Of a stretch of 64,000 bases of DNA, positions 43,910 to 55,500 are shown piece by piece. The first letter of the stretch is position 1. Each line of letters opens with the position of its first letter. Origin of the DNA: Microcebus murinus (lineage: Eukaryota > Chordata > Mammalia > Primates > Cheirogaleidae); the NCBI RefSeq assembly GCF_040939455.1, contig NC_134106.1, forward strand, positions 80,049,001 through 80,113,000, written 5' to 3'. A program made the translations under genes and the position numbers. The notes under the pieces are model-generated. The model was not told the origin of the DNA. It searched no databases and was given only the letters and a program-made list of their open reading frames with translations.

Positions 43910-45870
43910 CCGTAACACTGGGGTCATAATGGCAGTCGGATAGGATTTAAAAAGCTAGATGATAGAGTTTCAAAGATTTTAGATGTATTAATATTATATT
44001 TCTTTTGAAGATGAGATGGATTAAAAGAAGAAGACACTAAAACAGAAAAATAAAAGATGGCTACAGTAGGTATTCAAGACCTCTGGGTTGACCCAACCCT
44101 GATATTTGATGCATTTTCCATATAAGGAAAGTGAGGTTCAGACAGAACCTAATTCTGGTTCTGTCACTAACAAGTTGGACGCCCCAGGCCCTATATAGTT
44201 AGTGACAAACCAGATCTAAGACTCAGTCTCCTGCCTTCCCCTTCGTGTATTCCTGTTCTTCCACAGTGGAGGGCTACATACAAAAAGAATGTATGCAGCA
44301 AAAAGAAAAGCTGGAAATTGCATCAGAAAGCATCAAATTTATAGACTCCTGGTCCCTGTTCTCTCTTAATCCCAGTGCGGTCAATGGGATTTTGTGTTTA
44401 CCTGGAGGTGGTTTTGCTCTCCTGAATACTGCATTCCTTTAGTTGCAGCGACGGCAGAGTTATGCACACAGGTTTTTTAAAAAATGGAATGATTTAATCT
44501 TTCCCTTTTATGCCATAAACACCGTTAATGTAATTTTTGAGGCAATTTCTAAGTGTTACATCCCACATACCTGGATATGAGAAGTACCAATAGGCTGTGA
44601 GAGTGACCGAGACTAAGCAATATGGCATTGGCACATGCCCAGATGGGGTGAAGGGTGCCCGACAGATCATAAAATTCCATGAAGATATAATAAATGACAT
44701 AGATGACTCAGTTTGCACATAAATTCAAGGACAATTTAACCAATTTTTTTTAAAAAAAGCTTTTAAAAAACTAAAAATGTGTTACTTATATTAAAAAAAA
44801 CCAAAAAACCTTTCCAAAGTTGTCTATTATAAAGGACATTTAGAATTTAAATGAGAATAAATCTTTTATGACAGACCTGAGATCTCATTCTCCTTCCAGA
44901 CTCAAACAGGAGCTGCTGCCTCAGATCCTAAGGCAAAATCTGCTCCCTACTCTGCTTTTGTTCTTTTCCTTTTCCCTCTCCCTTGGACACTTTCTTTCTA
45001 TACATAGAATGCTTCGGGTCACATCCAGGGCTTTCCTGAGGAGACCTAGCAGGTCTCCACTTGGATCGTGTGTGCATCTCACACTTCCTGCTAACTGTGC
45101 CCTGGGTGTGAGATTCCTCACGCATCTCACGGAAGCCAGTCTGATGTGCTGAGGTGTGGGGACCACGGTAAACCCGACGGATCTGAAAGTCCCCGCTGGG
45201 ATGGAGGAGCTGGAACTTGAGTCAAGGAACCCAGGAGTCACGAGGCACCGCAGAGGAAGATGAAGACATCTCTGAGCTGCACACCTGCCTGACACAGTGA
45301 CAAAGATGACAGGAGGCATGTCTGTGGGGCCTCTGGAGGCAGAGAGAATAATGTGAAAAGAATACAAGTTGAGGTGACGAAGACAGAAAAAGGAGCCATG
45401 GACCCCGAAAACTGGAGCTTAGATTCCCAGCGTCCACTTTCCCACCTGCTTGGTAAGAGCTCAGACAGCCCCTTCCTCTCTCCATAACCCAATGTCCTTA
45501 TCTAAAACGGGGCGGGGGATGTCCATACCCATCGTCAGAGGTTGTTAAATAAAAGGATTAAATAAAACTCTCAAGGAAAAGACAGGCACAGCTCACTCAG
45601 CAGGGGTCTGCAGATCCTGATTCTCTGCCACTGGACAAAGGGAATTTGGGATGGAAGGAGATGCCGGGCTGAATAAAATCTAAGAGAGAAACTCAGTGCC
45701 TGGATTCGTGTCTTCTGTGAGTGTGAACAGAGGCATCGTCACACTCCTGATGAATCTGGAGTCGTGGGAAGGAAGGAGACAGAAAAGACAGGGCAAGGTG
45801 GGAAGCTGGAGAGGTAAGAGGTCGCTGAAATAGTATATTCTAGAATACAGGTTGTAAACACACATTTGGT
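43910..45870. other. Intergenic, nothing recognised
   Basis: Frames of up to 148 codons (44921-45367, minus) lack motifs. About 44110-44240 may be a degraded MIR. Confidence 0.3.
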
Positions 45871-46184
45871 GAAATGAGCCAAGCGCCCCTGCAGTGTGCT
45901 AGGCTCATAGTTAGCAGTAGAGAGATGCAGACGAGTAAGTTGCCGTCTCCGTCCTCACACATGAGGACAGAGACAGAGGCAGATGCACCCACGGTGCTAA
46001 CAGGATGTGAGAAACTGAAGGTGTGGCTTGAGGAAACACAGACAGGGAGCGGCTGGCTCTTCCTGGGGGTGAGCACAGCAGTGGGACGTGCAGAGAGGAG
46101 ATGACATTGGTGCTGGGACTTGAAGGCTAAGTAGGTGCACGCAGGGGAGGAAGAGGAAGAAAGGCAGCCATGGGAAGCAGAATA

Positions 46185-46805
46185 ATCCCCCCCAAACACA
46201 CGGTCCCACACCCTCATTAGCAGGACCAGCAAATGGCACCCAACTTGGCAAAAGGGATGTGGTACACTTATTTAAAGATACACATCTTCAGACAGATTAT
46301 TTTAGATTATCTGAGTTGACCCAATTTAATCACAAGAGCCCTTAAAAGCAGAGAACTTTTCTCTAGCTGGACGTTAAGAGATGCGGGGGGGGGGGGAGAG
46401 GAAGTGGGGGCAGATCTGAAGCTTGGGAGGGATTCCAGCTGCTACTTCTGATGGGGTGGGGCACATGGGAAGCACGAGAAGGAACGTGGACAGCCTCTAG
46501 GAGCAAAGACTGGTTCCCAGCTGAAAGGCAGCGAGGGATGGAAGACCTCAGGCCTACAACTGCAAGCGACTGGAATTGGGCCAGTGACCTGAATAAGCGT
46601 GGAAGTGATTCACTCCCAGAGCCTTGTGAAAGGCATGGATCCTTCCCAACACCTTGATTTCAGCTTGTGAGAGTCTAACCTGAGGACCTTGTTGTGCATA
46701 CTATATCTGGGCTTCTGAGCTACAGAACTGTGACATCACAAATGTGTGTCATCTTAAGTACTAAACCTATGGCAATCTGTTACAGCAGCAATGTGGAAGC
46801 TAACA
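46185..46805 (+). repeat. Old LTR-like interspersed repeat (third copy), with G12 tract
   Basis: 'ttagattatctgagttgacc', 'aatcacaagagcccttaaaa', 'caacaccttgatttcagctt' and 'gagctacagaactgtgacat' follow the same general plan as the copies at 38.8 and 43.5 kb. A homopolymer of twelve G lies at 46385-46396 inside it. Confidence 0.55.
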
Positions 46806-46809
46806 CACA

Positions 46810-47460
46810 TGCCTCACAGAAGGAAAAGAAGAGCAAGTGCAGGGAGTCGTGAGAGAGTGAGGTGTGGCTCTGTGCTCAGTGGGTACACAGGCAGCTACCC
46901 TGGATAAGGCAGGAAAGGGGACAGCAGTCTGCAGAAGCCGTCTACGATGTATCATGCTGTGAGCCGAGGGCAGCTGGCAGTGCAGGAGAATGACAAGCGT
47001 GATTTGGGAAAGTTGGCTAAACCATTAACATATGCCTAGGTGCACCAGAATGCATAAACAACAAAAGACTTCCTGCCTCCAAAACAATCATAGTACACAT
47101 TTTCATTCAAATGGTGTTGCCAGGATGTAAACATCCAGGAAATTTCCCCGTGAGATCTGATTTTAGAGCCAGTTTTAGAAATTTCAGTAGTTTACACACA
47201 CAAACACCAAAGCTTGGGATTTTCCATTCACCTCCTAAGACGACCTTGTGCAGCTGGCTGAAGACCTCTGTACCACTTGGGTATTCTCTAAGGCTCAACT
47301 GGGCTTCTTGGTGATGTTCTTTTCTTTTAGTTTCTGTGATTCAGTAATCTCCTGGAGTTCTTCCTACCCCTTTGCTTGACCCTTCTCTAATTTTTTTGTA
47401 AATTCATTTTCCTCCACTCATTCAATATGAGATTTCAAGACCTTGTCTAAGGGTCTCTGC
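46810..47460. other. Intergenic, nothing recognised
   Basis: Short frames only. The two overlapping frames at about 47.1-47.3 kb are on opposite strands and have no motif. Confidence 0.3.
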
Positions 47461-47487
47461 TCTCCTCAGTCTTATATACTATATTTC

Positions 47488-47820
47488 TTTTTTTTTTTCT
47501 TTGTTTGAGACAGAGTCTCACTCTGTTGCCTGGGCTAGAGTGCTGTGGTGTCAGCCTAGCTCACAGCAACCTCAAACTCCTGGGCTCAAGCAATCCTTCT
47601 GCCTCAGCTTCCTGAGTAGCTGGGACTACAGGCATATGCCACCATATCCAGCTAATTTTTTCTATATATTTTTAGTTGGCCAATTAATTTCCTTCTATTT
47701 TTAGTAGAGACAGGGTCTCGCTCGTGCTCAGGCTGGTTTCAAACTCCTGACCTTGAGTGATTTTCCCGTGTCGGCCTCCCAGAGTGCTGGGATTACAGGC
47801 ATGAGCCACTGTGCCCGGCC
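47488..47820 (-). mobile_element. Alu, minus orientation, with target duplication
   Basis: Full-length lemur-type Alu flanked by ATACTATATTTCTT at 47476-47489 and 47822-47835. Confidence 0.95.
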
Positions 47821-47869
47821 CATACTATATTTCTTAATTATCACATCCCTTATCACCTATTTGCAGATG

Positions 47870-48115
47870 ATTTACAAAATTCTCTCTCTCCAGTTGAGAC
47901 TTCTCTGAACTTTAGAACTAAAATATCCAAATACATGTCATATTTTTTCTTGGATCTCTCAAAGATATATCTCAAACTCAACACATCTAAAGCCAAACTT
48001 GTCAATGTCATACCTGAACTTGGTCCTCCTTCAGTGTCTCTCTTCCTGTGACCGGTTCCACCATCCACCACAAGCTAGAACCCCAACGTCATCCTTGGCA
48101 CTTTCCACTCCACAC
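47870..48115 (+). repeat. L2 fragment
   Basis: 'ctcaaactcaacacatctaa', 'gccaaacttgtcaatgtcat' and 'accccaacgtcatccttggc' match the sense strand of the L2-like sequence whose antisense is at 35.3-36.2 kb. Confidence 0.5.
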
Positions 48116-48559
48116 TTGGAGCCACACTTAAGGGAAATTAATGGTGGGTAGGTCTGTTCAGAGGGATCTGGCAAAACTGATTCATGACTAAGTAGGATCA
48201 TGAAGTACAGCTGAAGACCAGTGGATTAAAACAGATTAAAGAGGGTGTGGCTGAAGGGTGGAGCTGCATTGAGTTCTCTTTTGTAGGATTTTAAGTAGAA
48301 GAATTTAAGTAGTGGAGTTAGGATGACTGAATTGAAGGCACGGGAGGGCAGAAGGAAGGGTTGCTGACTGAGATCTGGGACATGGAGAGGACTGTCCGGG
48401 AAGAGAGCCATCCCTCGGTGATGAGCTGCATTCAAGCTTGTTAGGAAGATGCTTAATTACTTCAAATTGAGGCTGCCTTGTCCTTTGGGACATCGTAGAA
48501 TATATGGAATGTCATAGATGAGGCGGGAATGGGACTCGGTAACAGTTACAATAGTAACA

Positions 48560-48740
48560 GCGGCAGCAGGGCTGGTGTTCACTGAGCACTTACTACATCC
48601 TGGCACTGTGCTCAGCACCGGCCCCTCATTCTGACTCTGCTCACTCGGATGCACACGTGCTGCCTTGTGCCCATTTCACAGAAGCAGCAACACAGGCTCA
48701 AAGAGGTTAACAGGCCTGATATCAGTTACGCGCCAGCGGG
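48560..48740 (-). repeat. MIR SINE
   Basis: 'tgagcacttactacatcctg', 'gcactgtgctcagcaccggc' and 'cacaggctcaaagaggttaa' are the reverse complement of MIR. Confidence 0.75.
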
Positions 48741-48749
48741 TGCCCAGGC

Positions 48750-49600
48750 TGGTTTCCTCAGTGGTCAGCGAGCGGTGGGGATTGGACAGTCCCACTCTAC
48801 TGTTGCTGGGCAGGGCCAGTGTCCGAATTAATGGCACGGTCAACAGAAACTTCAGAGTCCCAAAGGGCTGGACTTTACCTGCCGTACCTGGGTCTCTGAG
48901 AACTCTGAAGCCAAGAATGGCTGCCCCTCATTGTTTCTTGGCCCCTTGGCTGCAGCCTCCACTTCTTGGGGGCAGCGGGTGCTGAGGGGAGGGCCAGCGT
49001 GGCAGGTAGGGAAAGGCCATGGCACTGGAGACTTCATGTGGCCTGGGGGTCCTCCTGGAACTTGGGGAGGTTAAATGCAACCCAGGGTGCAGCTGCCCTT
49101 TCCCCACCGTGGGGAAGAGATGGGATCGGTGGGTAGGGTGGGAACAAGTCTGCAGCTGGTTGTCTGATCCTCACCATTTGCATCGCCACGGGCTGCACAG
49201 GGGACTCAGAGAGAACTAAGGACGGACACCTGCTTGGAGGTAGAGCAGGGTCACAGAAAATCATTACAAGGAGAGTTGGGCTGACAGCCCCCAACCCTGG
49301 CCTTGGCCCTGCTACACAGGAAGCACAGGCCAGGCTCCTGCTCCTGCGTCCCTTGCACACCCGTTCGCGGTCTGATACAGTGGACACAGTCGCCTTTCAG
49401 CTGCCGCAGCCTGCCAGCGGTCACTGCCTGCAGCACCTTGGAGTCATTCGATCCCTGGGTCCATATGGGCTGTCCAGAGGCCACGTCTGCACCTCAGCTC
49501 TGTGTCCTGCACAAGTCAGACCTTTTTCTTGCCTTCAGTTTCTTCAACTGTCAATGAAGATAAATGAAGACCTCTGCTCCTTACCTCTGAGCCCTCTTGT
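48750..49600. other. GC-rich intergenic, no gene recognised
   Basis: Overlapping frames on both strands (up to 148 codons) reflect the GC content. None shows a domain, splice-framed exon or start context that would support a gene. Confidence 0.3.
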
Positions 49601-49609
49601 AAGAAACTG

Positions 49610-49845
49610 TCATTACTGTCATCAATTATTAATACAAAATTATAAAAACTCTAGTATTTGGGGCAACTTTTTCATGCTAAGCTCTCAGCTAAGTGGTTTA
49701 CCATTGTTGATTTTTTCTAGTCCTCTCAACCACCCTAATAAAGTGGGTACTGTTGTCACCTCATTTTACAGTGGAGGAACTGAAGCACAGAGAGGTTAGG
49801 CGACTCACCCAAGGTCACCCAGCTAGAAAGCAGTGGGACAGAGAC
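49610..49845 (-). repeat. MIR SINE
   Basis: 'cctcattttacagtggagga', 'cacagagaggttaggcgact' and 'cacccaaggtcacccagcta' are antisense MIR; nearly full length. Confidence 0.8.
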
Positions 49846-50460
49846 TTCTCTCTGCTCTCCAGCTGATTGTTCTTTTTGCCGACGTCCTTGAGTATCTAAT
49901 CTTGACATTGGCTATCTCCCCTGGTGTTTCATTTTCTTGTGTTGGATACCTTGGCATGTGAGCTGGTACCCAGTGTGGGGGAGGCTTTCTCTTTGTTCCT
50001 CTGGGGTCTTTGTTCCTCGGGACTCACTAGACTAGGGTGAGTCTTCCAGCTTGCCTGGAGCCCTTGGAGCATGCAAGGGGGTAAACTTGAGCCTCCGATC
50101 TGTGCAAAGGCAGGAACGTGGCTACCTATTTCCAGGAAATCCCGGATCCCCCCGACCCCTGGCAGCCCCCAGATCCTGCTCTAGCTGAGACAGACCTGCT
50201 TGCTTGTTGTCTAGCTTTGCTGGGAGGGTGGAGAGTGCAGATTCTTCTCATCTGCCCTGTCCTTGGGGTCTATCCATCAAGTTCTATCTCTTTTCCAATG
50301 TCTTGCCTCAGTGGGGCTCAAGGCCTGGTATCCTGTCCTTTCATGGCCTTAATTTGAAAGCTCTGTCCTTTGCAGCAGAGCCCAGCAGCACAACGGATTG
50401 GCTGGGCTCTCCCAAGTTGAGGTGAGAAGGCGGAGGTGGCATTCCCCTCGGTGCCCACTC

Positions 50461-50500
50461 CCATGTTTGCTAGGCCAGCTCCATGTTTGCTAGGCCAGCT
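50461..50500 (+). repeat. Perfect 20-bp tandem duplication
   Basis: 'ccatgtttgctaggccagct' occurs twice back to back (50461 and 50481) with no mismatch. Confidence 0.97.
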
Positions 50501-50554
50501 CCCGGCTACACATTTCTGTCCCCTCTCCTGCGCCTTCTCAGCAGCTCCCACAGG

Positions 50555-50680
50555 CAGGCAATGGCATTTTCCACGTTTCATAAACAAGGACTGAGACTCC
50601 AAGTGGGGAAGGACCTCACTCAAGTCAGAGTCAGCAAGTGGTGGAGCTGGGATTTGAGCCCAGGCGTCGGCCCCGGTGTC
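50555..50680 (-). repeat. MIR SINE fragment
   Basis: 'ggactgagactccaagtggg' and 'agctgggatttgagcccagg' in antisense MIR order. Confidence 0.65.
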
Positions 50681-51084
50681 CATGTGAGCAGGGCCACCAT
50701 GGGTGGGCTGGCAGGGAAGGCCAGAGCAAAGCCGGCCCTGGCACGGGGAAGACGACCAGTCCAGCAGGTGGACAGGCCTACGTCCCGCAAGGTTGGAGGG
50801 CAGCGATGGGGCAGGGGCGCAGGTTGTTTGTGTCTTAGCAGCCGGGAGGGAGGCCAGGAGCAGATGAGGAGGTGGGAGGGGAAAGGATCTGCCTGAGTGT
50901 GGCTCAGAGTGACCTGGGGCTCGAGCTGCTTGGAGGTTGCCTCATCCACCTAACCTACTGCTTCCGCCTTCTCCATCCCAGCACCCTGAAACACATTCTC
51001 CTCGCCCCATTGTGCCTGCGGGCTCAGGGGCCTCTTCCCCCAGGTGCCTTCCCTGAAACCCGCCCTGGCTGTGGGAGCTACCTG

Positions 51085-51235
51085 CTGAGTGCTCACTCAG
51101 GGCTCCTACCATGCGCAGGGCTTCCTATAGATTGCCTTGGCCAGTCTTCATGCTGGAAAGTGGACACTGCTCTTGAACCCATTTTGCAGAGGGGGAGACT
51201 GAGGCCCAGAGAGACTAAGAGGCTAGGTGGCAGCA
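51085..51235 (-). repeat. MIR SINE
   Basis: 'cattttgcagagggggagac' and 'tgaggcccagagagactaag' are antisense MIR. Confidence 0.7.
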
Positions 51236-51379
51236 CCATCTTTGCATGAGTGACTCCCGCTCAGGATTACTGCCTCCTGCACCCCAGCTGCTTAGGACCC
51301 CTCGTCTCCCCTGGGGTTGCTTACAGTCTAGTGAGGGAGCCACAGAAGAAGGGAGAGGATGGACATCTAAAGTAGCAGG

Positions 51380-51650
51380 TGACACATAGCAGCAATAATA
51401 CTGGCCATGAGAACAAGAGCTACAGTCTCAGCCAGTGCCATGAGCTAAGCACAGGGCTGAACACTTTGCACAGACTCTTCTCGTTCTCCATCATAGCCAT
51501 GAGGAAGGTACTACTGGTATGTTCCCATTTTACAGCCGAGGAGACTGAGGCTCAGGGAGGGGTAGTCCTTGGCCAAAAGTCACAGAGCCCAGGATTGATG
51601 TTCCCGGGATTTAAACTCAGGCCTTCTGAGTCCAGAACAAGTGCGCTCTG
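51380..51650 (-). repeat. MIR SINE
   Basis: 'cattttacagccgaggagac', 'tgaggctcagggaggggtag' and 'gggatttaaactcaggcctt' are antisense MIR; nearly full length. Confidence 0.78.
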
Positions 51651-52040
51651 TAGGTGTCCTAGTGATGCCACTTTACGATGCTGTGAGCTTTGTGCCCGTG
51701 TACAAGTCACATGGTCCTGTTGAGTGCGCTCCAGAGTTGGGGGTGGGTGGTCACAAGCTGGGGGGGTTCCTCCATCAGGCCTTCTGGAGCCTGGGCAACC
51801 AGCCCACGTGCCTTCCTCCTCTAGTGCCCAGCTGACTCCTCAAGGGATTGGGGATTGAATAGTGTGTGCCTCATGGGGGACACTCAGGAGGGAGCTTTGA
51901 TGGAAGTTAGGAATGGGGGCTCAGTCAAGCCCCTGATGGGCCATTGCATTGAGCTCAGCTGCCCTTGGCAGACAGGCCCAGCCTCCTCGCAGATGCCCAG
52001 GGCCTGACTCAGCCTTTCCTCTCTTCTTTCCTCCTCGCAG

Positions 52041-52312
52041 GAAGCTGGGAGGCTGCCTTCGCCTATGCCATCATTGCCACCAGCATGGCCCACGCCATCC
52101 CAGCTGCCTGTACCCAGGGTAACCTCAGTGACTGCGGCAGCGACAAGGAGAAGCAAGGCCAGTACCACTGGGATGAGGGCTGGAAGTGGGGTGGCTTCTC
52201 TTCTGACATCAGCTACAGCATCGATTTCTCCAAGGGCTTTGTGGATACTCAGGAGATCAAGCAGAATGCCCGGACTCGCATGAACTTACACAACCACGAG
52301 ATGGGCTGAAAG
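52041..52312 (+). pseudogene. Single-exon relic of a WNT7A-like gene (unprocessed)
   Basis: Frame +: after two bases the sequence codes 88 residues and a stop that align with the third coding exon of WNT7A, with '[12 protein letters not shown]', 'DKEKQGQYH', 'DEGWKWGG', 'EIKQNAR' and 'MNLHNHE'. It is preceded by a pyrimidine tract and 'cctcgcag', as at a real intron acceptor, and it ends where the WNT exon ends, but the donor GT is now GG (AAAG|GGAGGC). Two cysteines conserved in Wnts are lost (CGS for CGC, GGF for GGC), a CGG arginine codon is TGG, and the CGA arginine codon near the end is TGA (52307-52309). WNT7A is closer than WNT7B by the residues I recall. No other WNT exon is visible nearby, and no poly-A or exon joining is seen, so this is a DNA-level copy of one exon plus intron, now dead. 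It is not a functional Wnt. Confidence 0.88.
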
Positions 52313-52319
52313 GGAGGCA

Positions 52320-53150
52320 GCCAGGGAGGGCAGCTGGGCGGCTCTTGCAGAGATGGTGCGGAACAGCTTGCTTGTAACCTCTGGCTCTGGCTGTCTGGTG
52401 ATGAGCCACAGGGCTCTGCCCTCAGCCTCGTTCTGCTTGGCTCTGGCGTCCATCCGCTACAGGTCAGGGCTGTGTCTGCTTGTCAGTTACTGGAGAGGTT
52501 GCAGAGCTGAGTCTCCACTAAGACAAATTGGATGTTGCTCAGCAAGACAGAAAGAGGGACAGATGTGAACTCGTATCCTTGGGAGGGGCCAAGCAGGTCG
52601 TCTTCCAGCTACGCCTCTCTCCACCCTCTTCTCAGGCTTCTGGCCACATCCTGTGTGTCAGAACCTCCCAGGTGGCCACGGTGAGTCACATAGGAGAGTC
52701 GCTCACCTGGCCTGCCCTGGGGTAAGGTCCAGGAGTAGATTACGGTGCCTCCTGTCCAGTCCCAGGGCTGCGAATTCCTGCCCAGAGTGTCACCTCCCTG
52801 CAGGTTCTCAGCAGCTCCTTCTCCCTGTTTCTGTGCTGAGATCACCCTGCAGGTCACAGGTCACAGACTTCCTCCTGCCCTCAAAGCTCTCAGTCCTTGG
52901 AGGCAGATAGGAGGAAAACAAGTAGCTTTCCTCTCTCAGCCTGGGTTTCCTCATCTGTAGCTACCTGATTGGGCCAGGGTGAGAACGAAAGGAGAGAGTA
53001 ACAGGTGGCTTGTGATAAGTCAGTTTCCAGGTGGATGAGGTGGGACAGTGTTCTGTGAGCCACCCGGCTACACACAGTAAGAGGCTCGTGGTTGCTGCTC
53101 AGTCATGTTCCCAGGAGCCTGTGGGTGATGTAGACACTGGGAGCTGTCAG
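52320..53150. other. GC-rich intergenic, nothing recognised
   Basis: Could include intron sequence copied together with the WNT-like exon, but I cannot tell where such a copied segment ends. No coding match found. Confidence 0.3.
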
Positions 53151-53159
53151 ACATCATTG

Positions 53160-53300
53160 GACCAACCTCAGTGGGCTTCCTGGAGGAGGTGAACCCCAAA
53201 AGATGAGTGAGGTTTGGCAAGGCAGAGAAGAGGTGAAGGGAAGCCATGTCTGGTGGCTGGGAGTGGACAAAGGCCCAGAGGTGGGGCACGGGACCAGGTC
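53160..53300 (-). repeat. MIR/L2-like fragment
   Basis: 'gtgggcttcctggaggaggt' and 'aaaggcccagaggtggggca' are typical of degraded antisense L2 sequence. Confidence 0.4.
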
Positions 53301-53529
53301 AGGAGCCCATACTAGCTGGTCTCAGGGTCCCTGGAAGGGTAACCACAGCTGGGGTGGCCTGGCAGCTGACACAAGGAGTGAGAGCCTTGTGTTCTGTCCC
53401 TAGATTGTCGTGTGCCTTCTCCTTGCCATCCAAGTTTCAGCCATGATGTCCCCTACTTAGAGAAGCTTTCCTTTCACGTCCTTCCTAGACCTTGCTAGGA
53501 GGGCGCCTTGTTCCATGGCCTTCTCCTCC

Positions 53530-53650
53530 CCCTCAACTAAAAGCTTGCTGAGGACAGGGACCCCTGTGTCTCGGTCCCAGCTGTGTTCCAGAGCTTGGCC
53601 CGCGTTAGCCACTCTATACACATGGACAGGATGAACAGACAAATGCCTGT
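53530..53650 (+). repeat. L2 3'-end fragment
   Basis: 'ttgctgaggacagggacccc' to 'acaggatgaacagacaaatg' is an L2 tail on the plus strand. Confidence 0.5.
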
Positions 53651-53659
53651 GGCCACTGG

Positions 53660-55050
53660 TGGTTCTGGAGCGGGAGAGGGCCAGAGGTCATACAGACAGA
53701 CCCTTGGGAGGCAGAGGGAGGCCCTGAGCAGGGTGAGCAGAGGGGTCTGGGTGGAGAGCAGGCTGGCCTGAGCTGGTGTTTCTGAGCAGAAATTTCTCCA
53801 GCTCAGGGAGACCCAGCGGAAGGACACACCTTTCCCCGCTTGCCCAGCTGCACTCGGTTAGGGAGGATGCGTGTGGGTGGCTTCCTGGAAAAGTAGTTCA
53901 CTCTGTGTATTCCCGAGCCAAGGGGTGGGGCTGGGGACTCCTCAGTGTACACAGGGAAGGCTGAGCAACTTTGTGCGACCGGGGTGGAAATGGCCCAGAG
54001 AGGGGACCAGCTGGCACTCAGGGTCTCAGGTCAGTGGCCGCACAGCCCAGCCACCCTATCCCCAGGTGGCCAGGCTCTCCCTCCTTGCCACAGGGCACCC
54101 CGAAGGCCCAGACATGGATCCATCTGGGCAGGAGCAAAGACAGCCACCAGCCTCTGGGGGGTTCATTCCCATTTTGGATGGACCTCAGTTTCTACATCTG
54201 TCAATTGGGACTATGACCCTGGCTTTCTTCTGGATCGTCAGGTACCAGTCAGCTCCTGCACTGTGACGTTTAGTTGAAGCATGGGGCCTGGTCCCAGAAC
54301 CACCCCCCAAAACAAGCTGCCATGGGCCTCCCCAACCGCGGAGGTGGGAAGTGACAGGAGAAAGGGCCAGCCTGGCGCTGCTCCTGCTGAGTGTCTTGGA
54401 AAGGCTCGCAGATGTGTTTACCACCTGCTCCTCACTCCTGCTGCAGGGAGACAAGACTCGACCTGACTACAGGCCCTGGGGCTTGTTGGCAGCTGGTGGG
54501 AGAGAAAAGGAGGCAGGGGAAGCCAGGGAGTGGTGCACCACATGCATCCTGCAGGCCTGATAAGGGACTGTCCCCAAAGCCGCAGGGGAGCCCACCGCCT
54601 CACTGGCAGATGAGGGAGAACAAATGCCTCCGGGGTGTCTTGGCTTCACAGGTCTCCAGCTCAGGCCCCAGCCCAGGCAGAGCCAGGCCCTGGCCGGCAG
54701 GTGTGGGCCCTGGAGCTAGGGAGGCAGGGGCATCAGTGTTGCCGGCTGGGCTTTCCCCATCCCTCCTTGCCCCATGCAAGGGCCAATCACGAAATGGTCA
54801 GGTTAGAACAGAACAGTGGAGGGTGCAAACATCCTCTGGAGAGGTAATTTTAGAATTATGGTTTCCCCAGCTGGCATTTTAAGGCCATAATACTTCTGGG
54901 TTGAAATCACAGACTGTTCAGGTTGAGATCGTAGAATATTAGTTTCACATCCAGCGTGTGGGGTTGGGAATCGTAGGATCTTTGGTTAGGAGGGAGAGTT
55001 GAGTTGAAATCTTTGGATGGCAGAATCTTTGTGGCGTTGAATCATTTCTT
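53660..55050. other. GC-rich intergenic, nothing recognised
   Basis: Overlapping frames (up to 163 codons at 54391-54882) have no motifs; about 54180-54230 keeps a MIR-like 'gacctcagtttctacatctg'. Confidence 0.3.
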
Positions 55051-55059
55051 CCCAGCCTT

Positions 55060-55500
55060 TTGTGCAGCGGGGAGATGAACGACACTCAGCCCTTGCTGTC
55101 AAGACTAGACTCTCAGTCTAGTGAGAGAGTCAGGCTGGAGCAGCAAAAGTTGTGATTCAGGGCGACACAGTGCAGGAGAAAAGTGATCCAGAAGGTGCAG
55201 AGAAGAGGTCAGAGGAGGAGTGGTTTCTTCCCGGAGAAGTCCGAAGACTACTAAGGGGAAGAAGAGACCTCTTAGCAGGGCTTTGAAGGATGAGCAGGAG
55301 TCCTCCAGATGGCCAAGGCAACGAGAAGGAAGAGGGCAGCCAGGCAGAAGCAGGTGTGTACAAAAACACACAGTGCTAACTCAGCACGGTGTGGGGGCCC
55401 ATGTGGCCGAGGGTGGGGGCTGTGGGCTATGAGGCTGCAGAGGGCAAGGCCTTGAGTGCCAGGCCAGCGAGCAAAACTTCCTCCAGCTTTGGTGAGGAAT
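55060..55500 (-). repeat. Degraded L2-like sequence
   Basis: 'ctttgaaggatgagcaggag' and 'gggcaaggccttgagtgcca' resemble antisense L2 segments. Poorly conserved. Confidence 0.35.

Noticed and set aside
51965..52309. The 114-codon frame as a functional truncated Wnt
   Set aside because: Only one exon is represented, its donor is gone, structural cysteines are lost, and upstream codons of the frame are intron-like.
54391..54882. 163-codon plus-strand frame
   Set aside because: GC-rich, several overlapping frames open at once, no motif, no splice-supported partner.
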